A DNA stretch of 64,000 nt, taken from Lewinellaceae bacterium. GTDB taxonomy: Bacteria; Bacteroidota; Bacteroidia; Chitinophagales; Saprospiraceae. The translations under genes and the position numbers were made by a program. The notes beneath the pieces were generated by a model. It saw only the letters and a program-made list of their open reading frames with translations, was not told the origin of the DNA and made no database searches. Each line of letters begins with the position of its first letter. Positions within the stretch are counted from its first letter, which is position 1. Positions 49,971-58,410 of this stretch are shown here, piece after piece. Location of the stretch: assembly GCA_020636025.1 (NCBI GenBank), contig JACJYQ010000004.1:186001-250000 (forward strand). The letters are read 5' to 3'.

Positions 49971-51140
49971 ATGAAGCACTTGATTTCCTGTATTTTACTG
50001 ATTGGTCTTGTATTTCCGCTAAAAGCCCAGGAAACACTTATCCTCTCGGATTCCGCGCGAATTAGTCTTATGACCGTTGCACCTGGTGAATTTGTGTACA
50101 GCACCTTCGGTCACAGTGCCATTAGGCTAAAAGATCCGGCCAATCGTTTCGACCGTTGTTATAATTACGGGACTTTTGAATTCGAACAACCCAATTTCCT
50201 GTTGAAATTTTGCCGTGGAAAATTGCTTTACAACCTCGATGTTGAGCCGTATCGGAGTTTTGAATATGGCAATCTTCACGATAGGAGGCCAATGCAGGAA
50301 CAAGTGCTAAATCTGAGTCAGGAACAAAAGCAACGGCTTTTTAATTTGCTGGAAGAAAACTACAAAGTGGAAAATCGATACTATAAGTATGATTTTTTCT
50401 ACGACAATTGCGCTACCAGAATTCGGGACATTCTGAATGAGACTTTCTTTTACCAAATTCACTACGATACGTCTTTTCTTGCACAGCACGCCACCATGCG
50501 CCAACTCTTAAAACCTTACCTGGCCGAAAAACCCTGGCTGGATTTTGGAATTGATCTTGTGCTGGGGTTGCCCGCAGATAAGAAAGCAACTGCCGATGAT
50601 TACATGTTTCTGCCCGATTATGTAAGAGAAATCATGGGAAAAGCCAAATTAGCTGATGGGAAATCGCTGGTGAAGGGAACCAGAAATATTCCTGAACATG
50701 CATATCCTGAAAATCCCGTCTCCCCCACTCCATTCGATCGTCCATTATGGGTTATGTCCTTTTTCGCACTGATTGGTTTGCTCTCCATGGCAAATCCGCG
50801 TACCGAGCGCATTTTTGACATCATTTTCTGGTTTCTGTTGGGAATAGCCGGTCTCGTTATTTTTCTGCTCTGGTTTGCCACCGATCACTCGGCTACCAAA
50901 AACAATTTGAACATACTATGGGCACTTCCTACACACCTGTTCTTTTTTTACAGGATCAGAAGAAATGAATGGACGGAGATCTACTTTCTGGGGGTAGGAT
51001 ATCTGGCGGCAGCTTTGCTGGTATGTTGGGTATGGCTGCCACAGGCATTACCCGTAGCAGCCATACCGATCATTTTTTTAATAGTGGTAAAAAGTCTGTG
51101 GCGCAGATACTGGAAAAAAGGCAAGGCCAGATTTGCCTAG
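49971..51140 (+). CDS. DUF4105 / Lnb-type N-terminal periplasmic domain membrane protein
   Basis: The protein has 389 residues. Signal peptide MKHLISCILLIGLVFPLKAQ. The periplasmic part (about 21-240) carries the family landmarks ISLMTVAPGEFVYSTFGHSAIRL, CYNYGTFEF and YDFFYDNCATRIRDIL. The conserved Ser/Thr, His and Cys/Asn residues (FGHSA, DNCAT) are papain-like in arrangement, which suggests a hydrolase. Four membrane helices follow (about 262-282, 290-308, 318-338 and 345-375). Similar domains appear at the N-terminus of Lnb-type membrane proteins. The physiological role in Bacteroidetes is not known. It is convergent with the next gene, with a 7-bp gap. Confidence 0.85.
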   Translation: MKHLISCILLIGLVFPLKAQETLILSDSARISLMTVAPGEFVYSTFGHSAIRLKDPANRFDRCYNYGTFEFEQPNFLLKFCRGKLLYNLDVEPYRSFEYGNLHDRRPMQEQVLNLSQEQKQRLFNLLEENYKVENRYYKYDFFYDNCATRIRDILNETFFYQIHYDTSFLAQHATMRQLLKPYLAEKPWLDFGIDLVLGLPADKKATADDYMFLPDYVREIMGKAKLADGKSLVKGTRNIPEHAYPENPVSPTPFDRPLWVMSFFALIGLLSMANPRTERIFDIIFWFLLGIAGLVIFLLWFATDHSATKNNLNILWALPTHLFFFYRIRRNEWTEIYFLGVGYLAAALLVCWVWLPQALPVAAIPIIFLIVVKSLWRRYWKKGKARFA

Positions 51141-51147
51141 AGCCGAA

Positions 51148-52161
51148 TCAGCCTTTTGCTTCCGGTTTTTTTCTGGTTCGGGAAGTTTTTTCCAATTGAT
51201 TTGATGTTTCTGGATTGCTCAACACAGGTGTGGGAGCTGGTTGATTGTTTGTTGCCGGCGCTGGAGCAGCGGCAGCTGTGGCCGAAGAACGAAGGGTCAC
51301 CAGTTTTTTCAAGGTCTCAAACCAGAAAGTTGCTCCCAAAGACACACCTAGTGCCGTTGTAAGCCAACCTATGATCTTATAAATCCACCATTTCAAATCA
51401 ACTCCTGACCAATCAACTGTATCCCAGCCAAGCCCGAGCGGCGATTCAAGGGCAGCGATGTTTTCATTTACTAACTGGCCAATCTTGGCTTTCGCCTCGG
51501 CGATGTCCGGGTTTTCCAAATTAGGTGCTGCTGGAGCAGCTTGAGTATTCATAAAACTGGCAGCCTGATCAGCCACCATATTGCTCAAAGTGGCATTAAT
51601 ACTGAGGTTGTGGTAAATATTGATCACATCGGCATTGAAAATTACAGCCAACACCAGTCCAATCCCAACAAGCCAGGCATGAGCTTTGCGTTTATAGGCA
51701 GCTGAGGCGCGTTCCATCACCTCATTGTACCATGATTCCACTCTTTGCTTCAAATCCTGCAATTCACCATTTGACTGTTTGTACAGAAATACCGCTAATT
51801 TTTTTGGTGGTCCTTCAGGAAGAGAATTCAGTTTTTCTTCCAGATTTGTATTTCCATCAATATTCATGACATCCATCAGAATTGCGGTGAAGGTGTTGGC
51901 ATTGATCCAGGCTGGAAGCGCGCGTTTCTTACCGTCGACTTTTGCTTTTTCTCTGGAGCCCACGGCTAATTGTTCGAAAAACGGATGTTGAACAAATTCA
52001 TCACAGGTCTCTGAGCCGATCATACCCTTGATGGCATCAACCAATTGTTTGCCTCGCAAGGAAAGATACCCGGCGATTAACTCCATTACAGTTGAGGCCA
52101 GCAAGCTGAAGAGCAACATGATGAAGACAATGCCTATAACAGTGGAAAGAATGGAAAGCAT
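51148..52161 (-). CDS. Conserved membrane protein of unknown function
   Basis: The protein has 337 residues from ATG 52161. The frame is open to 52251, but those 30 codons are not membrane-protein-like and this start begins the first helix (MLSILSTVIGIVFIMLLFSLL). Three membrane helices occur at about 4-25, 163-185 and 245-270. Family landmarks are MELIAGYLSLRGKQLVDAI, HPFFEQL, PAWINANTFTAILMDVM, VESWYNEVMERASAAYKRKAHAWLVGIGLVLAVIFNADVINI. This set is found in many phyla as an unannotated protein, with a cytoplasmic or periplasmic helical loop. An Ala/Pro-rich tail with a basic end (RTRKKPEAKG) is probably cytoplasmic. I do not know a function. Confidence 0.82.
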   Translation of the reverse strand: MLSILSTVIGIVFIMLLFSLLASTVMELIAGYLSLRGKQLVDAIKGMIGSETCDEFVQHPFFEQLAVGSREKAKVDGKKRALPAWINANTFTAILMDVMNIDGNTNLEEKLNSLPEGPPKKLAVFLYKQSNGELQDLKQRVESWYNEVMERASAAYKRKAHAWLVGIGLVLAVIFNADVINIYHNLSINATLSNMVADQAASFMNTQAAPAAPNLENPDIAEAKAKIGQLVNENIAALESPLGLGWDTVDWSGVDLKWWIYKIIGWLTTALGVSLGATFWFETLKKLVTLRSSATAAAAPAPATNNQPAPTPVLSNPETSNQLEKTSRTRKKPEAKG

Positions 52162-52426
52162 AAAGGAAGTTTTAAATGGTAATTGATGGTGTTTGTTCCA
52201 ATTTGAATAATGATTAACCTGCAAACAGGTTTTGTGGGCTAAATATATCACAAAGTTGGCATTTGACTGTGTTACTAAATCATGATTTCACGAATACTAT
52301 TGTTTAGCCAACTAACTCCCTAAGCAATTGTCTATTAGCATATTAAACAATGCCTTCAATCAGCCTTATTTTAGAACGGAAGGAGAATTGACCTGGAAAC
52401 AACATAAATGCTGAGTAAGCAAAAGC

Positions 52427-52434
52427 TATCTTTG
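52427..52434 (+). promoter_or_regulatory. Bacteroidetes -7 box for the nucleotide-sugar gene pair
   Basis: TATCTTTG, a perfect TAnnTTTG match, 24 nt before the ATG at 52459. The rest of the 297-bp gap upstream (52162-52458) holds a small hairpin AACCTG-CAAA-CAGGTT at 52216-52231 and nothing else that I can recognise. Confidence 0.45.
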
Positions 52435-52458
52435 CGGCAACTCTAACAATTACAAAGC

Positions 52459-53403
52459 ATGAAGAAAAAGCGTGTATTAGTGGCCGGTGGCGCCGGCTTT
52501 ATTGGCTCTCACCTTTGCGACAGATTTTTATCTGAAGGATATTCGGTCATTGCCATGGACAATTTGCTGACCGGTGATTTGGCCAATATAGAGCATCTGT
52601 TTAAGGAAAAAGACTTCGAGTATTATCACCACGACGTAACCAAGTTTATCCACGTGCCTGGTGATCTGGATTACATCTTACACTTCGCATCACCGGCCAG
52701 TCCAATCGATTACCTGCAAATGCCCATTCAAACGCTTAAAGTAGGCGCTCACGGCACGCATAATCTGCTCGGTTTGGCCAAGGAAAAAAAAGCCAGAATC
52801 CTGGTGGCCTCTACCTCGGAGGTATACGGTGATCCGCATGTGCATCCGCAAACAGAAGAGTATTGGGGAAATGTAAATCCCGTTGGACCACGTGGCGTTT
52901 ATGATGAAGCCAAGCGCTTTTTAGAGGCCATTACCATGGCTTATCACAATTACCACGGAGTGGAAACCCGGATCATCCGTATTTTCAATACATACGGACC
53001 GAGGATGCGCGTGAACGATGGAAGAGTGCTTCCGGCCTTCTTCTCCCAGGCCATCCGGGGCGAAGGACTTACGGTGTTTGGGGACGGATCGCAAACTCGT
53101 TCGTTCTGTTATGTAGATGATCTTGTTGAAGGAATTTACCGGTTATTATTAAGTGATTATCATTTGCCGGTGAACATGGGTAATCCATCTGAAATTACGG
53201 TCATGCAATTTGCCCATGAGGTAATGGCATTGGTCAACAATCCGAAGGCATTTATTGACTATCGCCCATTACCGGTTGATGATCCAAAACAACGTCAACC
53301 AGATATCAGCAAGGCAAAAAACATACTGGGCTGGGAGCCAAAATTCAATCGGGAAGAAGGACTCAAGCTTACCTATGAATACTTTAAAAAAGCAGTGAAA
53401 TAA
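52459..53403 (+). CDS. UDP-glucuronate decarboxylase (UDP-xylose synthase)
   Basis: The protein has 314 residues and is an extended short-chain dehydrogenase. It converts UDP-glucuronate to UDP-xylose with bound NAD. The nucleotide site is GGAGFIGSHL; the catalytic set is STSEVYGD (Thr/Ser) and YDEAKR (Tyr-x3-Lys). UXS-specific pieces are LHFASPASPIDYLQMPIQTLKVG, GVYDEAKRFLEA, RIIRIFNTYGPRMRVNDGRV and FGDGSQTRSFCYVDDLVEG. It is 5 bp upstream of the dTDP-glucose dehydratase gene, so the two supply activated sugars for surface glycans in one transcript. The link to the xylAB genes is only by sugar name: UDP-xylose here is biosynthetic. Confidence 0.94.
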   Translation: MKKKRVLVAGGAGFIGSHLCDRFLSEGYSVIAMDNLLTGDLANIEHLFKEKDFEYYHHDVTKFIHVPGDLDYILHFASPASPIDYLQMPIQTLKVGAHGTHNLLGLAKEKKARILVASTSEVYGDPHVHPQTEEYWGNVNPVGPRGVYDEAKRFLEAITMAYHNYHGVETRIIRIFNTYGPRMRVNDGRVLPAFFSQAIRGEGLTVFGDGSQTRSFCYVDDLVEGIYRLLLSDYHLPVNMGNPSEITVMQFAHEVMALVNNPKAFIDYRPLPVDDPKQRQPDISKAKNILGWEPKFNREEGLKLTYEYFKKAVK

Positions 53404-53408
53404 GGACC

Positions 53409-54455
53409 ATGAAAACCATTTTGATCACCGGAGGAGCCGGGTTTATAGGATCACATGTCGTACGGTTATTTGTAACCAAATATCCGGATTACAAAATTGT
53501 CAATCTAGACGCGCTTACCTATGCCGGCAATCTGGAGAACCTGAAGGATCTTGCTGACAAGTCAAACTATATTTTTGAGAAAGCGGACATATTGAATGCA
53601 GAGCGCCTTGCGGAAATATTCCAAAAACATCAGCCGTCCGGTGTAATCCATTTGGCTGCAGAGAGCCATGTGGATCGCTCAATTTCAAATCCCATTGCTT
53701 TTGTGGAAACCAATGTACTGGGGACCGTTAATCTGTTGAATGCTGTTCGAAACTTGTGGGGAGATGATTTGGAGGGGAAACGATTTTATCACGTAAGCAC
53801 TGATGAAGTATATGGCTCACTAGGTGAAGAAGGTTTGTTTACAGAAAGCACTCCCTATGACCCGCGCTCGCCCTACTCCGCTTCCAAAGCAGCAAGCGAT
53901 CATTTCGTTCGGGCTTATTTCCATACCTATCACCTGCCTGTTGTTTTATCCAATTGCAGCAACAACTACGGACCGCATCATTTTCCTGAAAAACTTATAC
54001 CACTGATTATCAATAATATAAAAAAGAATAAATCACTTCCAGTTTACGGAGATGGCAAATACACTCGTGATTGGTTGTGGGTAAAGGACCATGCATCGGC
54101 CATTGATACCATTTTTCACAAAGGGCGATCCGGAGAGACCTACAACATTGGCGGAAACAACGAATGGAAGAATATTGACCTTGTGAAGAAGCTTTGTGAC
54201 ATCATGGATGAGTTGTTAGAAAGACCGGCAGGCAGCTCCAGACAATTGATCACTTTCGTTAAAGACCGGCCCGGCCATGATCGCCGGTATGCCATAGATT
54301 CATCCAAGCTGCAACAGGAACTCGGTTGGGAACCAAGTATGAAATCAGAAGAGGGGTTCAGGGAAACAGCGAAGTGGTATCTCGAAAATGAGGCCTGGCT
54401 GGATCATGTACTTTCAGGGGAATACCAGGCGTATTATGAACAGCAGTATAAATAG
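53409..54455 (+). CDS. rfbB: dTDP-glucose 4,6-dehydratase
   Basis: The protein has 348 residues. It converts dTDP-glucose to dTDP-4-keto-6-deoxyglucose, the first committed step toward rhamnose and other 6-deoxysugars. Landmarks are the NAD site GGAGFIGSHVVRLF, NLDALTYAGNLENL, HLAAESHVDRSI, the catalytic STDEVYGSLGE and YSASKAASDH, and the substrate stretch SNCSNNYGPHHFPEKLIPL and KDRPGHDRRYAID. It follows UDP-xylose synthase after 5 bp. The other dTDP-rhamnose genes (rfbA, rfbC, rfbD) are not in the window. Confidence 0.96.
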   Translation: MKTILITGGAGFIGSHVVRLFVTKYPDYKIVNLDALTYAGNLENLKDLADKSNYIFEKADILNAERLAEIFQKHQPSGVIHLAAESHVDRSISNPIAFVETNVLGTVNLLNAVRNLWGDDLEGKRFYHVSTDEVYGSLGEEGLFTESTPYDPRSPYSASKAASDHFVRAYFHTYHLPVVLSNCSNNYGPHHFPEKLIPLIINNIKKNKSLPVYGDGKYTRDWLWVKDHASAIDTIFHKGRSGETYNIGGNNEWKNIDLVKKLCDIMDELLERPAGSSRQLITFVKDRPGHDRRYAIDSSKLQQELGWEPSMKSEEGFRETAKWYLENEAWLDHVLSGEYQAYYEQQYK

Positions 54456-54634
54456 GTAGTAGCGGCACGTGAGTCTGATTAGAACAGTCCATATCTACAG
54501 TTTGATCAATTGAATTCTCCATACACACACCTGAATCCTTCCGTAAGATCAATTACACAATGTTTGGTCTAAAAGGCTAAATGAGCTTATTTTTTAGTGT
54601 TTTATTGGGTGATCATTCACAAAACTACCAACCT

Positions 54635-55759
54635 ATGATAAACACAAAACACTTCCTTATTGGCATAAGCCTTTTATGCCTCTTTTCCCAAACCATTCCT
54701 GCACAATCATTTGACATTTACATCAGCGATGCCGGCAATTTCAATAACCCGCCCTGGCAAATCCTGAAGTTTGATCAAAATGGTCAAAACGGCGTGGTTT
54801 TTACAACTGAGCACTTGGCATGGCCGCAGGATATTGTATTTCTGGAGGACAAAAATGAAATGCTGATCTCCAATCTGAACAGCGGAGAAATTTCCAGACA
54901 TAATGCCACCACAGGGGCTTACATTAATTCATTTGCTACCGGCATAAGTGGTCCAACCCGTATGAAAATCGGCCCCGACAGCCTGCTTTATGTGTTGCAA
55001 TGGCAAGGAGATGGTAAAGTCAGAACATATAATTTAGATGGTACTTTCGCTGGTAATTTCACACAGACAAACGTAACAAACAGCATCGGACTCGATTGGG
55101 ACAATTCAGGAAACCTATATGTCTCCTCCTACAATGGTAAGTATGTTCGAAAATTTAGTCCGGCAGGCTTTGATCTTGGCAATTTTATAAGCACAGGTTT
55201 GCAAGGGCCTACCAATATCTATTTCGACGATACCGGCGATTTGGTCGTGTTGGATTACGTTGCGAACGTCGTTAAGAAATACAACAGTATAGGAGATTAC
55301 AAAGGTGTATTTATCACTGCTATGCCCAAGGCCGAAGGCGTTGATTTCCTTCCCAACAAGAATATTTTGATGGGATGCGGGCCAGCTTCTTCCATCAGAG
55401 AATTTGCCCCTGATGGCAGCTTTGTAAAAACCTTTATTCTGGGTGGTACTTTAGGTTTAAAAACACCCAATGCTGTGGTGATCCGACATGAAACGATTTC
55501 AAAAACAAAAGATATCGCGCAGGATACAAAACTTGTCATACCAAACATTGGCGATGTTTTTCAATTAGCTGAGATAGACAGCAATTCATTTGCAGCGCCG
55601 CTTGAACTCATCAATGTTCAGGGGGTTATCATTAGAAAAATACAACTTAGCTCGTCCTCAACCATCGACTTGTCAGACTTGCCAATTGGCACTTATTACC
55701 TGGTTGGCAAATTAAAATCGGGCACTTCGGTAAGGCAGAAACTGATCGTTCAACATTAG
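54635..55759 (+). CDS. Secreted NHL/SMP-30-like beta-propeller protein with T9SS sorting domain
   Basis: The protein has 374 residues from ATG 54635; the frame is open from 54581 but the later ATG starts the signal peptide (MINTKHFLIGISLLCLFSQ). The body has propeller blades of the form LLYVLQWQGDGKVRTYNLDG, GNLYVSSYNGKYVRKFSPAG and DLVVLDYVANVVKKYNS, typical of NHL/vitellogenin-like exported proteins. The C-terminus (PLELINVQGVIIRKIQL, LSDLPIGTYYLVG) is a short T9SS sorting domain. No active site is visible. It is followed after 20 bp by queG on the same strand, which is probably fortuitous. Confidence 0.78.
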   Translation: MINTKHFLIGISLLCLFSQTIPAQSFDIYISDAGNFNNPPWQILKFDQNGQNGVVFTTEHLAWPQDIVFLEDKNEMLISNLNSGEISRHNATTGAYINSFATGISGPTRMKIGPDSLLYVLQWQGDGKVRTYNLDGTFAGNFTQTNVTNSIGLDWDNSGNLYVSSYNGKYVRKFSPAGFDLGNFISTGLQGPTNIYFDDTGDLVVLDYVANVVKKYNSIGDYKGVFITAMPKAEGVDFLPNKNILMGCGPASSIREFAPDGSFVKTFILGGTLGLKTPNAVVIRHETISKTKDIAQDTKLVIPNIGDVFQLAEIDSNSFAAPLELINVQGVIIRKIQLSSSSTIDLSDLPIGTYYLVGKLKSGTSVRQKLIVQH

Positions 55760-55779
55760 GAACTTGTTGAAAAGTGTAG

Positions 55780-56724
55780 ATGCTCGTACATTTCGAGGTG
55801 AATTCCACAGAAAGGTACACATCACTTATTCGCGAAGAAGCTCATCGCTTGGGTTTCGAGTTTGTTGGCTTTGCGCGCGCAGAGCGGCTCGACCAGGAAG
55901 CAAAAAGGTTGGAGGAGTGGCTTTCCCGTGGGGCGCATGGTCGCATGTCGTATATGGAAAACCATTTTGACATGCGGGTGGATCCCCGATTATTAGTCCC
56001 GGAAGCCAAAACGGTTATTTGTTTAACCTTCAATTATTTCAGAGAGAAAAAACAAACTGATCCCGAAGCGCCCAAACTGGCAAGCTACGCTTACGGTCAG
56101 GATTATCATTTTGTTGTTAAAGACCGGCTGAAATCATTGTTGGCATTTATGCAACAGGAAATTGGCGAGGTAAATGGTCGTTGCTTTGTGGATTCAGCGC
56201 CTGTAATGGAGCGTGATTGGGCACGAAAAGCGGGACTGGGTTGGAATGGCAGAAATACCCTAACAATTAACCCACGCCGTGGGTCATATTTCTTCCTGGC
56301 GGAAATCATTTGCGATCTTCCTTTACTGTACGACGATCCAATCAGAGACCATTGTGGTACTTGCAGAAAATGTGTAGATGCTTGTCCAACCGAAGCCATA
56401 AGCCAGGAAGGGTACTTTCTGGATGCTTCCAAATGCATTTCATACCTGACCATAGAACTAAGAGATGAAATCCCATCGGGTTTTAAGGAGCAAATGGCTG
56501 GCTGGATGTTCGGCTGCGATATTTGTCAGGATGTTTGTCCCTGGAATCGCTTTTCTAAGCCACATGACACGGAAGAATTTGAGCCCCATCCCGATTTGTT
56601 GCAAATGAGCAAACAAGATTGGCAGGAATTAACCGAGGAGGTCTTTGGACTAGTCTTTAAAAAATCGGCCGTCAAAAGAGTCAAATACGGTGGTTTAAAA
56701 CGGAATATTGCTTTCCTTGAATAG
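55780..56724 (+). CDS. queG: Epoxyqueuosine reductase
   Basis: The protein has 314 residues. It performs the last step of queuosine synthesis in tRNA, reducing epoxyqueuosine with cobalamin and two 4Fe-4S clusters. The cobalamin domain (about 1-165) contains SYAYGQDYHFVVKDRL and VDSAPVMERDWARKAGLGWNGRNT, with the catalytic Asp in DSAPVMER. The ferredoxin-like part has CGTCRKCVDACP and later CDICQDVCPWN, the two cluster-binding Cys sets. It lacks the long HEAT-repeat C-terminus seen in some homologs. A QueD-type gene lies 2.4 kb downstream on the other strand. Confidence 0.95.
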   Translation: MLVHFEVNSTERYTSLIREEAHRLGFEFVGFARAERLDQEAKRLEEWLSRGAHGRMSYMENHFDMRVDPRLLVPEAKTVICLTFNYFREKKQTDPEAPKLASYAYGQDYHFVVKDRLKSLLAFMQQEIGEVNGRCFVDSAPVMERDWARKAGLGWNGRNTLTINPRRGSYFFLAEIICDLPLLYDDPIRDHCGTCRKCVDACPTEAISQEGYFLDASKCISYLTIELRDEIPSGFKEQMAGWMFGCDICQDVCPWNRFSKPHDTEEFEPHPDLLQMSKQDWQELTEEVFGLVFKKSAVKRVKYGGLKRNIAFLE

Positions 56725-56734
56725 TCACAAAAGA

Positions 56735-58282
56735 TTAGTGCTGGACCAGCACTCTGCGCATTTGGGGTATAAATTGATTACCAAGTTTGATTTCTACCAA
56801 GTAAACGCCATCCGGCAGATTTGCTACCGAAATTCCAATTGAGTTATCACCTGCGGCAAGTGGATGATTAGTAATTAGTTGTTTTGTTTGGCCAATTGAG
56901 TTCAGCAGCCGTACGTTGACAACTTGAGCTTTATCAGAATCAAGAGCAATGTTTAGTAAATCATAGGCCGGATTTGGGTAAATCTCAATTTGCGCAGCAG
57001 ACTTTGTAATATCATGCAAAGCTGAAGACTGCAACCCAACAGAAAATGCGTGTCGATCGTATGCTTCAAACTCTCCTGAAACAATGATCGGATTAGCGGG
57101 GTTGTCGATGTTATACATTTTGTAATACCCATTTCCGTAATTACAACACATCCCATCGCCATAAGCATCTACGAAATGAATGGAATAACATCCACCAGCA
57201 GGCAAATCAAGTGTGTCTTTGATTAAGGTATTGCTTGGATAAGCCCCAGGGCCCGCGTCGACACCCAGTGGGAAGGCACCACCCCCATCCGGACCTACCA
57301 GAGAGTTACCACCGTACTCCAACACCTTTCCTGTATCATCTCTTAATTCCCAAAAAGTTTCTTTCCCGTAATTGTCCGTACGAATTTTAAGTACCACCTT
57401 TTGCGTCTCAAAATGTTTGGCTATAGTAAAAAAACTGTTCTTATAGTTATTGGAAAAGTCCTCATCCCCTGCATTATTATTAATGCTTGAAATGACCACA
57501 TTCATGGTTCCGTCGTGATCAACCGGGAAACTGTTGAACTGAATGGGCGACTCACCATAGGTATCGAGATAACCCGTCCAGTCGATGCTTTCAATGGTGT
57601 TGTTATTCCACTTCAGGAGGATATTGGCGGAAGTAAGGGGCGCTGATCCCAGGTTGGTAAGTAAGAATGAAGGCGCCAGATCAACGGTACCGCAAATTTC
57701 GGGCAGGTCATACCCTGGATCATGCTCGAACACCCCGGCGTTGTTTACACCATAGGCTACAGGGCAGGCCTGCACCCTTTCCCAAATTTCTTCGGCAGAA
57801 ACGGGATCAAGCTCCTGCAAGCGTTTGTTTGGACAAATCGCAAATATGGTTGGATAGTAACTTACCTGATAAGCGTTGGCGAGCGCCGCATTATTAATAA
57901 TCGGATATTCTGTTCCAGCAGCATAATTCCCATAAGAATAACCATTGCAGCCTGCGGAGCCATAAATACAATTCACATTAGTGGCAGGATCTCCCTCTAC
58001 CCAGTATACCCGCGCGGTATTATCACCGGATGGTCCGTGTACTGCGTAAAAATCCTGCAATGCATGACTTTGGTGATACGCCCAACATGGTGGGCACCAG
58101 GTGGCACTGAACTCAATCAGTACGATTTTATCATCCTCCAGCACATCATATAAGTGATGCTGTTGGCCATTTATATCCAATACGGTAAAATCGGGAGCAA
58201 TGCTGCCAGAGGGAAGCTGGGCGTTAACAGACAAAATTGTCAGCCAGAGAATTACAGGTGTCGCCCAAATTTGTTTCATCAT
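56735..58282 (-). CDS. Secreted thioredoxin-fold (TlpA-like) protein with T9SS sorting domain
   Basis: The protein has 515 residues with two tandem ATG codons (58282 and 58279). Signal peptide to about 21 (TILSVNAQ). The thioredoxin fold (about 25-165) has the redox motif W-C-P-P-C in VLIEFSATWCPPCWAYHQ and the cis-Pro stretch VSYYPTIFAICPN. The middle part is beta-rich. The C-terminus (IYPNPAYDLLNIALD, VANLPDGVYLVEIKL) is a T9SS sorting domain, so the redox protein is exported to the surface. It is the second exported thioredoxin-like protein in the window (see 3598-4797). The last codons contain an 8-bp inverted repeat (56737-56753). Confidence 0.88.
   Translation of the reverse strand: MMKQIWATPVILWLTILSVNAQLPSGSIAPDFTVLDINGQQHHLYDVLEDDKIVLIEFSATWCPPCWAYHQSHALQDFYAVHGPSGDNTARVYWVEGDPATNVNCIYGSAGCNGYSYGNYAAGTEYPIINNAALANAYQVSYYPTIFAICPNKRLQELDPVSAEEIWERVQACPVAYGVNNAGVFEHDPGYDLPEICGTVDLAPSFLLTNLGSAPLTSANILLKWNNNTIESIDWTGYLDTYGESPIQFNSFPVDHDGTMNVVISSINNNAGDEDFSNNYKNSFFTIAKHFETQKVVLKIRTDNYGKETFWELRDDTGKVLEYGGNSLVGPDGGGAFPLGVDAGPGAYPSNTLIKDTLDLPAGGCYSIHFVDAYGDGMCCNYGNGYYKMYNIDNPANPIIVSGEFEAYDRHAFSVGLQSSALHDITKSAAQIEIYPNPAYDLLNIALDSDKAQVVNVRLLNSIGQTKQLITNHPLAAGDNSIGISVANLPDGVYLVEIKLGNQFIPQMRRVLVQH
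56737..56753. terminator. Small inverted repeat at a tight convergent junction
   Basis: AGTGCTGG (56737-56744), A, CCAGCACT (56746-56753). It lies inside the last codons of the thioredoxin-like gene, 12 bp past the queG stop. As RNA it can form a 5-bp stem with a 7-nt loop. It is a weak terminator candidate for queG. Confidence 0.35.
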
Positions 58283-58330
58283 CAGTTTTTGCTAATTCTG
58301 TCCGTTTTATTACAAAAACGCACAGGCCAA

Positions 58331-58338
58331 CAAATTTA
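58331..58338 (-). promoter_or_regulatory. Bacteroidetes -7 box for the secreted thioredoxin-like gene
   Basis: CAAATTTA on the + strand reads TAAATTTG on the - strand, matching TAnnTTTG, 48 nt before the ATG at 58282. It is paired with a divergent box at 58363-58370. Confidence 0.4.
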
Positions 58339-58362
58339 GATAGGGGATTCGGGCCATCATAC

Positions 58363-58370
58363 TATCTTTG
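58363..58370 (+). promoter_or_regulatory. Bacteroidetes -7 box for the small T9SS protein gene
   Basis: TATCTTTG, matching TAnnTTTG, 40 nt before the ATG at 58411. Confidence 0.45.
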
Positions 58371-58410
58371 TCAAAATTAAACTGACCTGCTAATCAAAGA
58401 CATTTTAAGC

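Noticed and set aside
19515..53403. Link between xylB-xylA and UDP-xylose synthase as one xylose system
   Set aside because: xylAB is catabolic for free xylose and UXS is biosynthetic from UDP-glucuronate; they are 30 kb apart.
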